Assembly: GCA_944388825.1 (NCBI GenBank)
Contig: CALXKG010000015.1
Coordinates: 1 to 30,468 of the forward strand
From: an uncultured Clostridia bacterium
GTDB taxonomy: Bacteria; Bacillota; Clostridia; Oscillospirales; Ruminococcaceae
Direction: 5' to 3'
DNA length: 30,468 nucleotides
Below the pieces are notes generated by a model. That model made no database searches and had not been told where the DNA came from. It saw nothing but the letters and a program-made list of their open reading frames with translations. Both the position numbers and the translations under genes were made by a program. Of the stretch, positions 23,583 through 29,291 are shown piece after piece. The stretch's first letter is position 1, and each line of letters opens with the position of its first letter.

Positions 23583-23611
23583 AGTATAGCACGTTTTTCC
23601 CTCCGGCGCAA
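23583..23611 (-). promoter_or_regulatory. Sigma-A promoter of prfC
   Basis: Minus strand: TTGCGC (23611-23606), 17-base spacer, TATACT (23588-23583). Predicted leader about 95 bases. Confidence 0.6.
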
Positions 23612-23680
23612 GATTTCCGCGGCGCATATTTTCGCCGCCCGCGGGGAGAATAAGGGAAAAAACCATCGGGAGGTATGCAC

Positions 23681-24520
23681 ATGGAACGCCGTATCCTGAC
23701 CGCCGAAGCCCTTTCCCGCTTCCGCCGGGAGCTGGTCCGCCGGGAGAAGTCCCCGGCGACCGTCGAGAAATATCTTGCGTCCGTCCGGGCCTTTGCCGGA
23801 TGGGCGGGCGGCGCGGTGACGCCGGAGAAGGCGTCCGGCTGGAAGCAGGCCCTCTGCGCGTCCCGCGAGCCGTCGACGGTCAACTGCGCCGTAGCGGCCC
23901 TGAACGCCCTTTTTGCCTGTCTCGGCTGGGACGACTGCCGGTTAAAGCCGCTGAAGGTGCAGCGGCGTGCCTTCCGGGAAGACGCCCGGGAGCTGACCCG
24001 CGGCGAATTCTCCCGGCTGGCCGCGGCGGCGGCGCGGCGGGGGAAAGAGCGGCTGGCCCTCATTCTGGAGGCGGTCGGCTCGACCGGCGTGCGGGTGAGC
24101 GAAGTAAAATACTTTACCGTTGAAGCGGCGCGGCGGGGGATGGCGGAGATCTCCCTGAAGGGGAAGATCCGCTCCATCCTGCTGCCGGGCAGGCTCTGCC
24201 GGAAACTGTTACAATATGCCAAAAAACAGAAAATCGCTTCCGGCGGGATTTTCCTCACCAGAAGCGGAAAAAACGTAAATCGGAAACAGATCTGGGCGGA
24301 GATGAAAGCCCTCTGCAAATTTGCGGGGGTCTCCCCCGAAAAGGTCTTCCCCCATAACCTCCGCCACCTGTTTGCCCGCGCCTTTTACAAACAGACCCGG
24401 GACGTGGTCAAGCTGGCGGATGTGCTGGGGCACGCAAGCCTTTCGACCACCCGCATCTACCTCATCTCGACCGGCGCGGAGCACCGGCGGGAATTGGAAA
24501 AATTAAAACTGATTCATTGA
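23681..24520 (+). CDS. Tyrosine recombinase (Xer/integrase family), probable invertase of the adjacent switch
   Basis: 279 residues from the ATG at 23681; GGGAGGT is 6 bases upstream of it and only 0-1 bases from the ATG at 23675. N-terminal SAM-like core-binding domain (about 5-85) and catalytic domain (about 104-270). The catalytic residues are complete: Arg138 (STGVRVSEV), a Lys at 160/162 (SLKGKIR), His225 and Arg228 (PHNLRHLFARA), His251 (VLGHASLSTT) and nucleophile Tyr260 (RIYL). No excisionase, phage or conjugation genes are nearby. Its stop codon overlaps the first base pairs of a 26-bp inverted repeat whose partner lies 188 bp further on, before a secreted-protein gene. This is the arrangement of recombinases that flip promoters. 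XerC/D itself is less likely because the protein is shorter and divergent. Base composition matches the chromosome. Confidence 0.88.
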   Translation: MERRILTAEALSRFRRELVRREKSPATVEKYLASVRAFAGWAGGAVTPEKASGWKQALCASREPSTVNCAVAALNALFACLGWDDCRLKPLKVQRRAFREDARELTRGEFSRLAAAAARRGKERLALILEAVGSTGVRVSEVKYFTVEAARRGMAEISLKGKIRSILLPGRLCRKLLQYAKKQKIASGGIFLTRSGKNVNRKQIWAEMKALCKFAGVSPEKVFPHNLRHLFARAFYKQTRDVVKLADVLGHASLSTTRIYLISTGAEHRRELEKLKLIH

Positions 24521-24544
24521 CAGAAGGAATATTCTGTCTAAAAA
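24519..24544 (+). repeat. Inverted repeat left arm, candidate recombination site
   Basis: This 26-bp sequence is the exact reverse complement of 24733-24758. Inside it, TGACAGAA and TTCTGTCT are inverted half-sites (7 of 8 bp pair) around the 6-bp spacer GGAATA, the anatomy of a tyrosine-recombinase core site. The arm begins on the G of the recombinase stop codon TGA, so inversion would leave that stop intact. Confidence 0.9.
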
Positions 24545-24732
24545 AGGTTTTTGCTTTTGCCATCAATAATACATAGTCTAGCACATTTAGAACCAACATG
24601 CAACCGCTTTTTCGAAAAATAGGCATAATAAACAGAACTGTAACAGGATTTTTTTACAGTTCTCTAGTTTGTGCGCTCATTTTTGGGATTATCCCCGCCA
24701 GATATCGCCGTTTTTCACCTGCGGGGACAGCC
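24545..24732. promoter_or_regulatory. Candidate invertible promoter segment (188 bp)
   Basis: This AT-rich stretch lies between the two inverted arms. It contains no coding frame with a start site. It holds a promoter-like sequence on the minus strand (24575-24603), a perfect 10-bp inverted repeat (24634-24643 with 24654-24663, AGAACTGTAA/TTACAGTTCT) and a CCCCGC/GCGGGG stem near its right end. In the orientation given, no plus-strand promoter with both boxes is found in front of the gene at 24798. The switch function is inferred from anatomy and neighbours. Confidence 0.7.
24575..24603 (-). promoter_or_regulatory. Candidate promoter inside the invertible segment, now pointing away from the surface gene
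   Basis: Minus strand: TTGCAT (24603-24598), 17-base spacer, TAGACT (24580-24575) preceded by TGC (extended -10). Both hexamers and the spacing equal those of the lipoprotein promoter at 21498-21526. After inversion the -10 would lie near 24702, about 90 bases before the gene at 24798. Confidence 0.5.
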
Positions 24733-24758
24733 TTTTTAGACAGAATATTCCTTCTGTC
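24733..24758 (-). repeat. Inverted repeat right arm, candidate recombination site
   Basis: Exact reverse complement of 24519-24544. The core here is a perfect 8-6-8 palindromic site: AGACAGAA, spacer TATTCC, TTCTGTCT. Similarity between the half-sites extends a few T-rich bases further out. The asymmetric spacer is in opposite orientation to the left arm, so recombination between the arms would invert the segment rather than delete it. Confidence 0.9.
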
Positions 24759-24797
24759 TGAAAGCCGTCAAAATTTTTCCAGAAGGAGAGAATGACG

Positions 24798-26471
24798 ATG
24801 TCAAAAACAAAGGCTGCAAGCAAAATTGTAAGCTGCCTGCTTACATGTATAATGATCTTCTGCCTGTTCCCAAAGGTGGAGGTACATGCAGAGGAAAACA
24901 TGGAAATTCCGATTACGGTTTCGTACAGAATGAATCTCAGCAACGACAATGGTATAGTAGAAGAGTATATTAACACGCAGTTGTATGAAAAGAATCCGCC
25001 TTCCATCACAGTTCCTGAAACCGCTATACCCGGCGATTCCATTACCATCGGCCTTCCGACACAAACCGTTTTCCTGGATAAGGAAAACGAAATGCGCTGC
25101 ACGTTTGTGGATTCCGTTAACAACGGCAATGCATTTGAAAATATATTTGTTTTTATCGGATATTATGATGCGGATGGAGAATATATTGGTGCAGACAGTG
25201 AGCGGGGCCGCTTAATCGTAGATGATAAAGACAGCACCTTTACCTTTTCGATTCCGGAATATGAAGAATTTCCCGAAGGCTGCGTATCTGCAAACGTAAA
25301 TATTTACTACGAATGGGGCGGCCATGTATACGGCATTAAATACGAAAATTCCGGCTATGTGACCAACTGGGTAGAGAGCGTTGTCCGCACAGTCCGGCAG
25401 GATGATGTGGAGTTAAAGCCCGAAACAATCGACGGCAAACCGGTCTACAATATTTCCGATAAAGAAAATATTACAGTTGAATATACGACGACGATGGATA
25501 TGAAGAATCTGTCCGTTGTCTTCGAGGACGATTCAGAGGACTTGTCTTATTATAAAAACGGCTGGTGGACTGTATTATCGACGTTTAAATCAAGAATTTA
25601 CGATAACACCTATGTCAACATCTATCTGCAGTTCGATGAAAAATTGGATCTGAAACAGGCGGATGCAGACGGCCTTTTAGATGAGTTGGAACTGGTCAGC
25701 AATATGTTTACGCTGGACAAAGACCCGTACACCATCAACGGCAATGAATTGATCATCCATTGTCACTGGAATGGCGCCGAAGCCAGAGCGGCCGCTTCAC
25801 TCGACCCGATCATTGAAATATCCGGAATTTGCCTGCCGGTCAGCGAAACCTGGACGGGCAATCCGGTGGAACTGTACAGTGAAGGCAATATCGAAGGCAT
25901 TGCGTATTACAGCCTGCGTAAAGACCCGAATTACGGCATGAACCCGTGGGGCAGCAACGACGGCTTCCACGACGATCTCATGCCGCTGGAAGACTGGCTG
26001 GACGAATACTATGAATTCGGCTATGAAGACGGTAAGGATTTTTATCAATGGCTGAGCGATACCAAACGCGCTTTTACCCTAACTGCTGTTCGGATTCAAA
26101 GCAGCGGCGGTGAGGACAATGATACCTTCCTGCTTCGCCTTCCCGACGAACCGGAGGAGCCTGTAGAAGTACCTGAAGAGGATAAACCTGCCGTTTCGGA
26201 AAAACCCTATCTGAAAATCAATCTGCACTGGGAAGATGAAGCGAACGCGGCAAATCCCGATTTCGTTTTTGTTGACGTATACCATGAAGAGGAATACTAT
26301 ACGACCGTCGAAGTCTTTGCCAAGTACGGCTGGATGGGTGGGGTTTCCATTCCTGAGCGCTGGAAAGACGACGACTGGTGGGTAGAACCAAAAGAGATTC
26401 CGGAAAAATACAACACCTCCATCGAAGAAACCAGACAGCTGGTCTTCAATATTACCAACACCCTGTCGTAA
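24798..26471 (+). CDS. Secreted protein with a C-terminal Cna-B-like domain
   Basis: 557 residues from the ATG at 24798 (MSKTKAASK); AAGGAG is 9 bases upstream, but only 3 from the ATG at 24792. Residues 1-31 are a signal peptide (cleavage after EVHA). The middle (about 35-445) is acidic and beta-rich with no family I recognise. A Pro/Glu linker (about 448-470) leads to a domain (471-557) with the Cna-B pattern: INLHWEDEAN, FVDVYHEEEYYTTVEV, GWMGGVSIPE and the final FNITN. The usual isopeptide lysine before the Trp appears to be Leu. There is no LPXTG motif, no transmembrane anchor and no S-layer domain. Codon and base use are clearly more AT-rich than in all neighbours, suggesting transfer. 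It lies just beyond the inverted repeats, so its expression is probably switched. An adhesin- or pilin-like role is inferred. Confidence 0.7.
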   Translation: MSKTKAASKIVSCLLTCIMIFCLFPKVEVHAEENMEIPITVSYRMNLSNDNGIVEEYINTQLYEKNPPSITVPETAIPGDSITIGLPTQTVFLDKENEMRCTFVDSVNNGNAFENIFVFIGYYDADGEYIGADSERGRLIVDDKDSTFTFSIPEYEEFPEGCVSANVNIYYEWGGHVYGIKYENSGYVTNWVESVVRTVRQDDVELKPETIDGKPVYNISDKENITVEYTTTMDMKNLSVVFEDDSEDLSYYKNGWWTVLSTFKSRIYDNTYVNIYLQFDEKLDLKQADADGLLDELELVSNMFTLDKDPYTINGNELIIHCHWNGAEARAAASLDPIIEISGICLPVSETWTGNPVELYSEGNIEGIAYYSLRKDPNYGMNPWGSNDGFHDDLMPLEDWLDEYYEFGYEDGKDFYQWLSDTKRAFTLTAVRIQSSGGEDNDTFLLRLPDEPEEPVEVPEEDKPAVSEKPYLKINLHWEDEANAANPDFVFVDVYHEEEYYTTVEVFAKYGWMGGVSIPERWKDDDWWVEPKEIPEKYNTSIEETRQLVFNITNTLS

Positions 26472-26500
26472 TCCGCCTGATATAATACCCGGCACTTTCC

Positions 26501-26532
26501 GAACCCCTGGCTTTTCCGCCGGGGGTTCTTTT
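26501..26532 (+). terminator. Terminator of the Cna-B-like gene
   Basis: GAACCCC (26501-26507) pairs with GGGGTTC (26522-26528), followed by TTTTATT. It lies 30 bases after the stop codon. Confidence 0.75.
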
Positions 26533-26542
26533 ATTCATAAAA

Positions 26543-26573
26543 CCGCCCTCCCGGCGGTAAACCGGGAGGGCGG
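26543..26573 (-). terminator. Terminator of the sigma/anti-sigma operon
   Basis: A perfect 12-bp stem (26543-26554 with 26562-26573) and 7-base loop; on the minus strand it is followed by TTTTATGAAT. It lies 25 bases after the anti-sigma gene. Confidence 0.75.
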
Positions 26574-26598
26574 GAAAAGGAAAGAGGTCAGGCAGTTT

Positions 26599-27489
26599 TT
26601 AACCGAGGTAACCGGGGCGGGCGATGTCCTTTGTCACATCCGCGGGGATGGTAAATTCACAGACGCCCATGTACATCGGGGCGACGTCCCCTTCGTTGAA
26701 GACGATGACCAGCTCGCCCGCGTCGTTGACGTAGAAGGTGGCGTCGGGGGAGAGCTCCTTGAAGTTCCATTCCTCCACCTCGTCGTCCAGCCAGTAGTAG
26801 ACGCTGTCATCCGCTTGCATCTGTTCCCGCATCTGGGACTGGATGTTTTCAGTCAGGACGGAGATGTAGTCGCTGTCCGCTTTAAAGAGGTCGGAGAGGG
26901 AGATGATCTTGCCGGTATCCTTATCGACGTTGTAGATCATGACCGACTCGTTGCCGCTCGCCATCACAAGGGTCTGGTCGAAGCGGAGGGCGAAGAGTTT
27001 TTCATTGTCGGTGACGACCTTGTAGGTGAGGTTTAAGTCGTAGTGGCCGTATTCCCCCTGCTGGGCGGCGTCGTGCTCATACTGGGCGATGATCGTGTCG
27101 GTGTAGGCCTTGATGGCGTCGTTTAAATCGGAGACCGCTTCCCCGCCTTCTACCTCCGGCACTTCGATGTGGGCGGAGGCGTTGCCCCGGTCGTCGTCGT
27201 AATTGCGGAAGGTGACGACTTTGGTGATCGCGCCGAGGACGGGAATCTGCTCCATCGCGTAGGCGATCGAGGCGCTGGAATTGGCAAGGCCGGTCACGCC
27301 GACCATAAAGGCGGCCGCGGCCGCGCCGATGCTGATGATTACTCTTTTAACCGTTGTCATAGGTCTTTTCTCCTTTAAACGCTGTTTTTTGGCCGATTCA
27401 ATCGAGTCCCGGACGCGGGACTCCAGTTCCGGCGGTATGGGGATTTGGTCGTAGGCTGTCTTCATCTTCTGCAAACGCTCCTCTTTCAT
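26599..27489 (-). CDS. RsiV-like membrane anti-sigma factor (DUF3298/DUF4163 type)
   Basis: 296 residues. A cytoplasmic N-terminus (1-47, charged, sigma-binding), one transmembrane segment (about 48-67, VIISIGAAAAAFMVGVTGLA) and an extracellular part. The latter shows the RsiV-type pattern: SDLNDAIKAYTDTIIAQYEHDA, VMIYNVDKDTGKIISLSDLFKADSDY and FYVNDAGELVIVFNEGDVAP. In Bacillus subtilis RsiV binds lysozyme and is then cut, freeing SigV; whether this protein senses lysozyme cannot be told from sequence. Its ATG overlaps the stop of the sigma gene (ATGA), so translation is coupled. No lysozyme-resistance gene (oatA or dlt) is visible here. Confidence 0.82.
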   Translation of the reverse strand: MKEERLQKMKTAYDQIPIPPELESRVRDSIESAKKQRLKEKRPMTTVKRVIISIGAAAAAFMVGVTGLANSSASIAYAMEQIPVLGAITKVVTFRNYDDDRGNASAHIEVPEVEGGEAVSDLNDAIKAYTDTIIAQYEHDAAQQGEYGHYDLNLTYKVVTDNEKLFALRFDQTLVMASGNESVMIYNVDKDTGKIISLSDLFKADSDYISVLTENIQSQMREQMQADDSVYYWLDDEVEEWNFKELSPDATFYVNDAGELVIVFNEGDVAPMYMGVCEFTIPADVTKDIARPGYLG

Positions 27490-27968
27490 ATCGATTCTCC
27501 TTCCGAAAGGGTGACCCGCAGTTTTTTCAGGCTCCTGTACAGGAGGCTTTTGACGGTGCTGAGGTTTTCGCCGGTGACGGCGACGATATCCGAGAGCTTC
27601 AGGTCCTCGAAATACCGGAGGGTGACGACGGTCTTTTCCCGCGCGTCCAGCCGGTCGAGGGCGTGCAGCAGGTCGGCGTCTTCATAGGCGTCTTCCTCCC
27701 CTGTCTCCGGCAGGTATTCCAGCCCCGTCTCCCGACGCTTTTTCCGCAGGGCATCCAGAGCAGTGTTTACGGTGATGCGGCAGAGCCAGCTTTTGATGGT
27801 GTCTTCATTTTTCATTTCCTCCGCCCGGAGGATGGCTTTATAGGCGCTCTCCTGCACGATGTCCATCGCGTCGTCGGGGTTCTTCACATAGGAATAGGCG
27901 AGACGGTAGAGGGACGGATAGTGCTCCAGAAGGGCGGCTTCTACAGTTTTCAGTTTTACGGATTTCAT
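27486..27968 (-). CDS. ECF RNA polymerase sigma factor (SigV-like)
   Basis: 160 residues from the ATG at 27968, preceded by AAGGAGG at normal spacing; the frame is open to 27995 without a site. Region 2 (about 15-80: LYRLAYSYVKNPDDAMDIVQESAYKAI ... WLCRITVNTALDALRKKRR) and region 4 (about 105-155: DAREKTVVTLRYFEDLKLSDIVAVTGENLSTVKSLLYRSLKKLR) are complete. It directs RNA polymerase to stress promoters and is held by the coupled anti-sigma factor at the membrane. An ECF-type promoter lies directly upstream (28002-28027), so it probably activates itself. The SigV label rests on the RsiV-like partner. Confidence 0.88.
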   Translation of the reverse strand: MKSVKLKTVEAALLEHYPSLYRLAYSYVKNPDDAMDIVQESAYKAILRAEEMKNEDTIKSWLCRITVNTALDALRKKRRETGLEYLPETGEEDAYEDADLLHALDRLDAREKTVVTLRYFEDLKLSDIVAVTGENLSTVKSLLYRSLKKLRVTLSEGESI

Positions 27969-28001
27969 AGGCGGCCTCCTTTTTGTCTCCGTCAATTATA
28001 A

Positions 28002-28027
28002 GACGGGGACGAAAGGGGAAAAGTTTC
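28002..28027 (-). promoter_or_regulatory. ECF-type, probably autoregulated promoter of the sigma operon
   Basis: Minus strand: GAAACTT (28027-28021), 15-base spacer, CGTC (28005-28002), close to the general ECF pattern GGAACTT-N15/16-CGTC. It lies about 35 bases before the sigma-factor start codon. A TATAAT (28000-27995) directly beside it lacks a -35 at normal distance. Confidence 0.65.
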
Positions 28028-28079
28028 GCGGCGGGGAAAATTTTTCCTGGATTTTACACCAAGCTGGGCCGGGGGATGG

Positions 28080-28190
28080 TATAATAAGGAAAAAGGGGGC
28101 GAGAGGATGCGCGCGCGGCAGGTATAAACCTCCAGTTAAAACCGCATAACTTTTTCGGCTATTCCCCTCCGGCCGGGAACCCGGTATAAT
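28080..28190 (+). promoter_or_regulatory. Two similar -10 regions upstream of the aldo/keto reductase gene
   Basis: GGTATAATAAGG occurs at 28078-28089 and again at 28183-28194, each preceded by GGCCGGG 4-5 bases before. The second TATAAT (28185-28190) is well placed for the gene at 28236; the first has an extended -10 (TGG). Neither has a good -35, so both are tentative. Confidence 0.45.
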
Positions 28191-28235
28191 AAGGGCAGAT
28201 GGATATTCCACCCCGCTGAAAGGAGACGGACAAGC

Positions 28236-29240
28236 ATGAAAATGCGGAAACTGCGCGATATAACGGTATCGGCGATCGGGATGGGCTGCATGGGCTTCTC
28301 CCACGGCTACGGGCAGATCCCGGACGAAAGCTACAGCGTCGAGGCGATACAGGGGGCGTTCCGGTACGGGTGCACTTTCTTTGACACCGCCGAAGCCTAC
28401 AGCCCGAATTTACAGGGTATCGGCCATAACGAACGGATCGTCGGCAAAGCGGTCCGGGATTTCCGGAAAGAAGTCGTCCTCGCGACCAAGCTCCACTTAA
28501 AGACGCTGGACGAGGTGCGGGACGGGGTCTACCCGGCTATCCGGCGGCATCTGGAGGGGTCGATGGAACGGCTTGGGACTGATTATGTCGACCTTTACTA
28601 CCTCCACCGCATAAACCCCGATATCCCGGTCGAAGAAGTCGCCGGGGCGATGGGGAAACTGATCGAGGAAGGCTACATCCGCGGCTGGGGGCTGTCGCAG
28701 GTAACGGTGGAAACGATCGAAAAGGCCCAGGCGGTCACCCCCCTCTCGGCCATCCAGAACATCTACTCGATGGTCGAACGGGACGTCGAAAAGGAGGTAG
28801 AGCCCTACTGCCTCAAAAACCGGATCGGGCTGGTGCCCTTTTCGCCGATCGCCAGCGGGCTGCTCTCCGGCAAGGTCACGGTGGATACCCGGTTTGAGAA
28901 GGTGGACGACGTCCGCAATTTTGTGCCGCAGCTGAAAAAGGAGAATATCGCCGCCAACCAGCCGTTGATCGACCTGCTGGCCGAAACCGCCGCCAAAAAG
29001 GGGGCGACCAGCGCGCAGATCTCGCTCGCCTGGATGCTGCATAAATACGAAAACGTCGTCCCGATCCCGGGTTCGAAAAACAAAGAGCGGATATTGGAAA
29101 ACCTCGGCGGGGCGGAGGTAGAACTGACCGAAGCGGAATTTACGGCGCTGGAACGGGCGCTGGATTCCATCAAAGTCCACGGGCACCGGGGGATCGATGA
29201 AAAACAGGGAAGCTCGATGCGGAACTGGGACAGCAAATGA
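28236..29240 (+). CDS. Aldo/keto reductase
   Basis: 334 residues, NADPH-dependent TIM-barrel oxidoreductase. It reduces aldehydes or ketones; the substrate is unknown. The catalytic tetrad is visible: Asp and Tyr in FFDTAEAYSP, Lys in VVLATKLHL, His in DLYYLHRINPD. The cofactor end PIPGSKNKERILENLGG is typical of AKRs related to the YakC/AKR13 group. AAAGGAG precedes the start by about 10 bases. It is a single-gene unit with its own terminator and lies divergent from the sigma operon. One of the -10 boxes upstream suits sigma-A rather than ECF control. Confidence 0.88.
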   Translation: MKMRKLRDITVSAIGMGCMGFSHGYGQIPDESYSVEAIQGAFRYGCTFFDTAEAYSPNLQGIGHNERIVGKAVRDFRKEVVLATKLHLKTLDEVRDGVYPAIRRHLEGSMERLGTDYVDLYYLHRINPDIPVEEVAGAMGKLIEEGYIRGWGLSQVTVETIEKAQAVTPLSAIQNIYSMVERDVEKEVEPYCLKNRIGLVPFSPIASGLLSGKVTVDTRFEKVDDVRNFVPQLKKENIAANQPLIDLLAETAAKKGATSAQISLAWMLHKYENVVPIPGSKNKERILENLGGAEVELTEAEFTALERALDSIKVHGHRGIDEKQGSSMRNWDSK

Positions 29241-29243
29241 CAC

Positions 29244-29278
29244 AAAACGGGCGTGGGATAGAGTCCCACGCCCGTTTT
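29244..29278. terminator. Bidirectional terminator between the aldo/keto reductase and GH39 genes
   Basis: A perfect 15-bp stem (29244-29258 with 29264-29278), loop TAGAG, with AAAA and TTTT on the two sides. It serves both converging genes. Confidence 0.9.
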
Positions 29279-29291
29279 ACGGTTTAACTGT

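Noticed and set aside
21741..23699. Very long open frame (652 codons) on the plus strand
   Set aside because: It lies exactly opposite prfC, starts inside RNA copy 2 and has no ribosome binding site or recognisable domains. High GC at third codon positions of prfC keeps the opposite frame open.
23681..24520. Recombinase as a remnant of a prophage or integrative element
   Set aside because: There is no tRNA, attachment repeat, excisionase, phage or conjugation gene nearby; the only repeats are the adjacent inverted arms.
24519..24758. The inverted repeats as ends of a MITE or small insertion sequence
   Set aside because: There is no target-site duplication outside the arms, and each arm is itself a palindromic recombinase-type core site next to a tyrosine recombinase. 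A MITE remains possible if many copies exist in the genome.
28107..28127. Six-codon open frame MRARQV as a leader peptide before the aldo/keto reductase gene
   Set aside because: It has only a weak purine stretch upstream, no run of regulatory codons and no attenuator hairpin after it.
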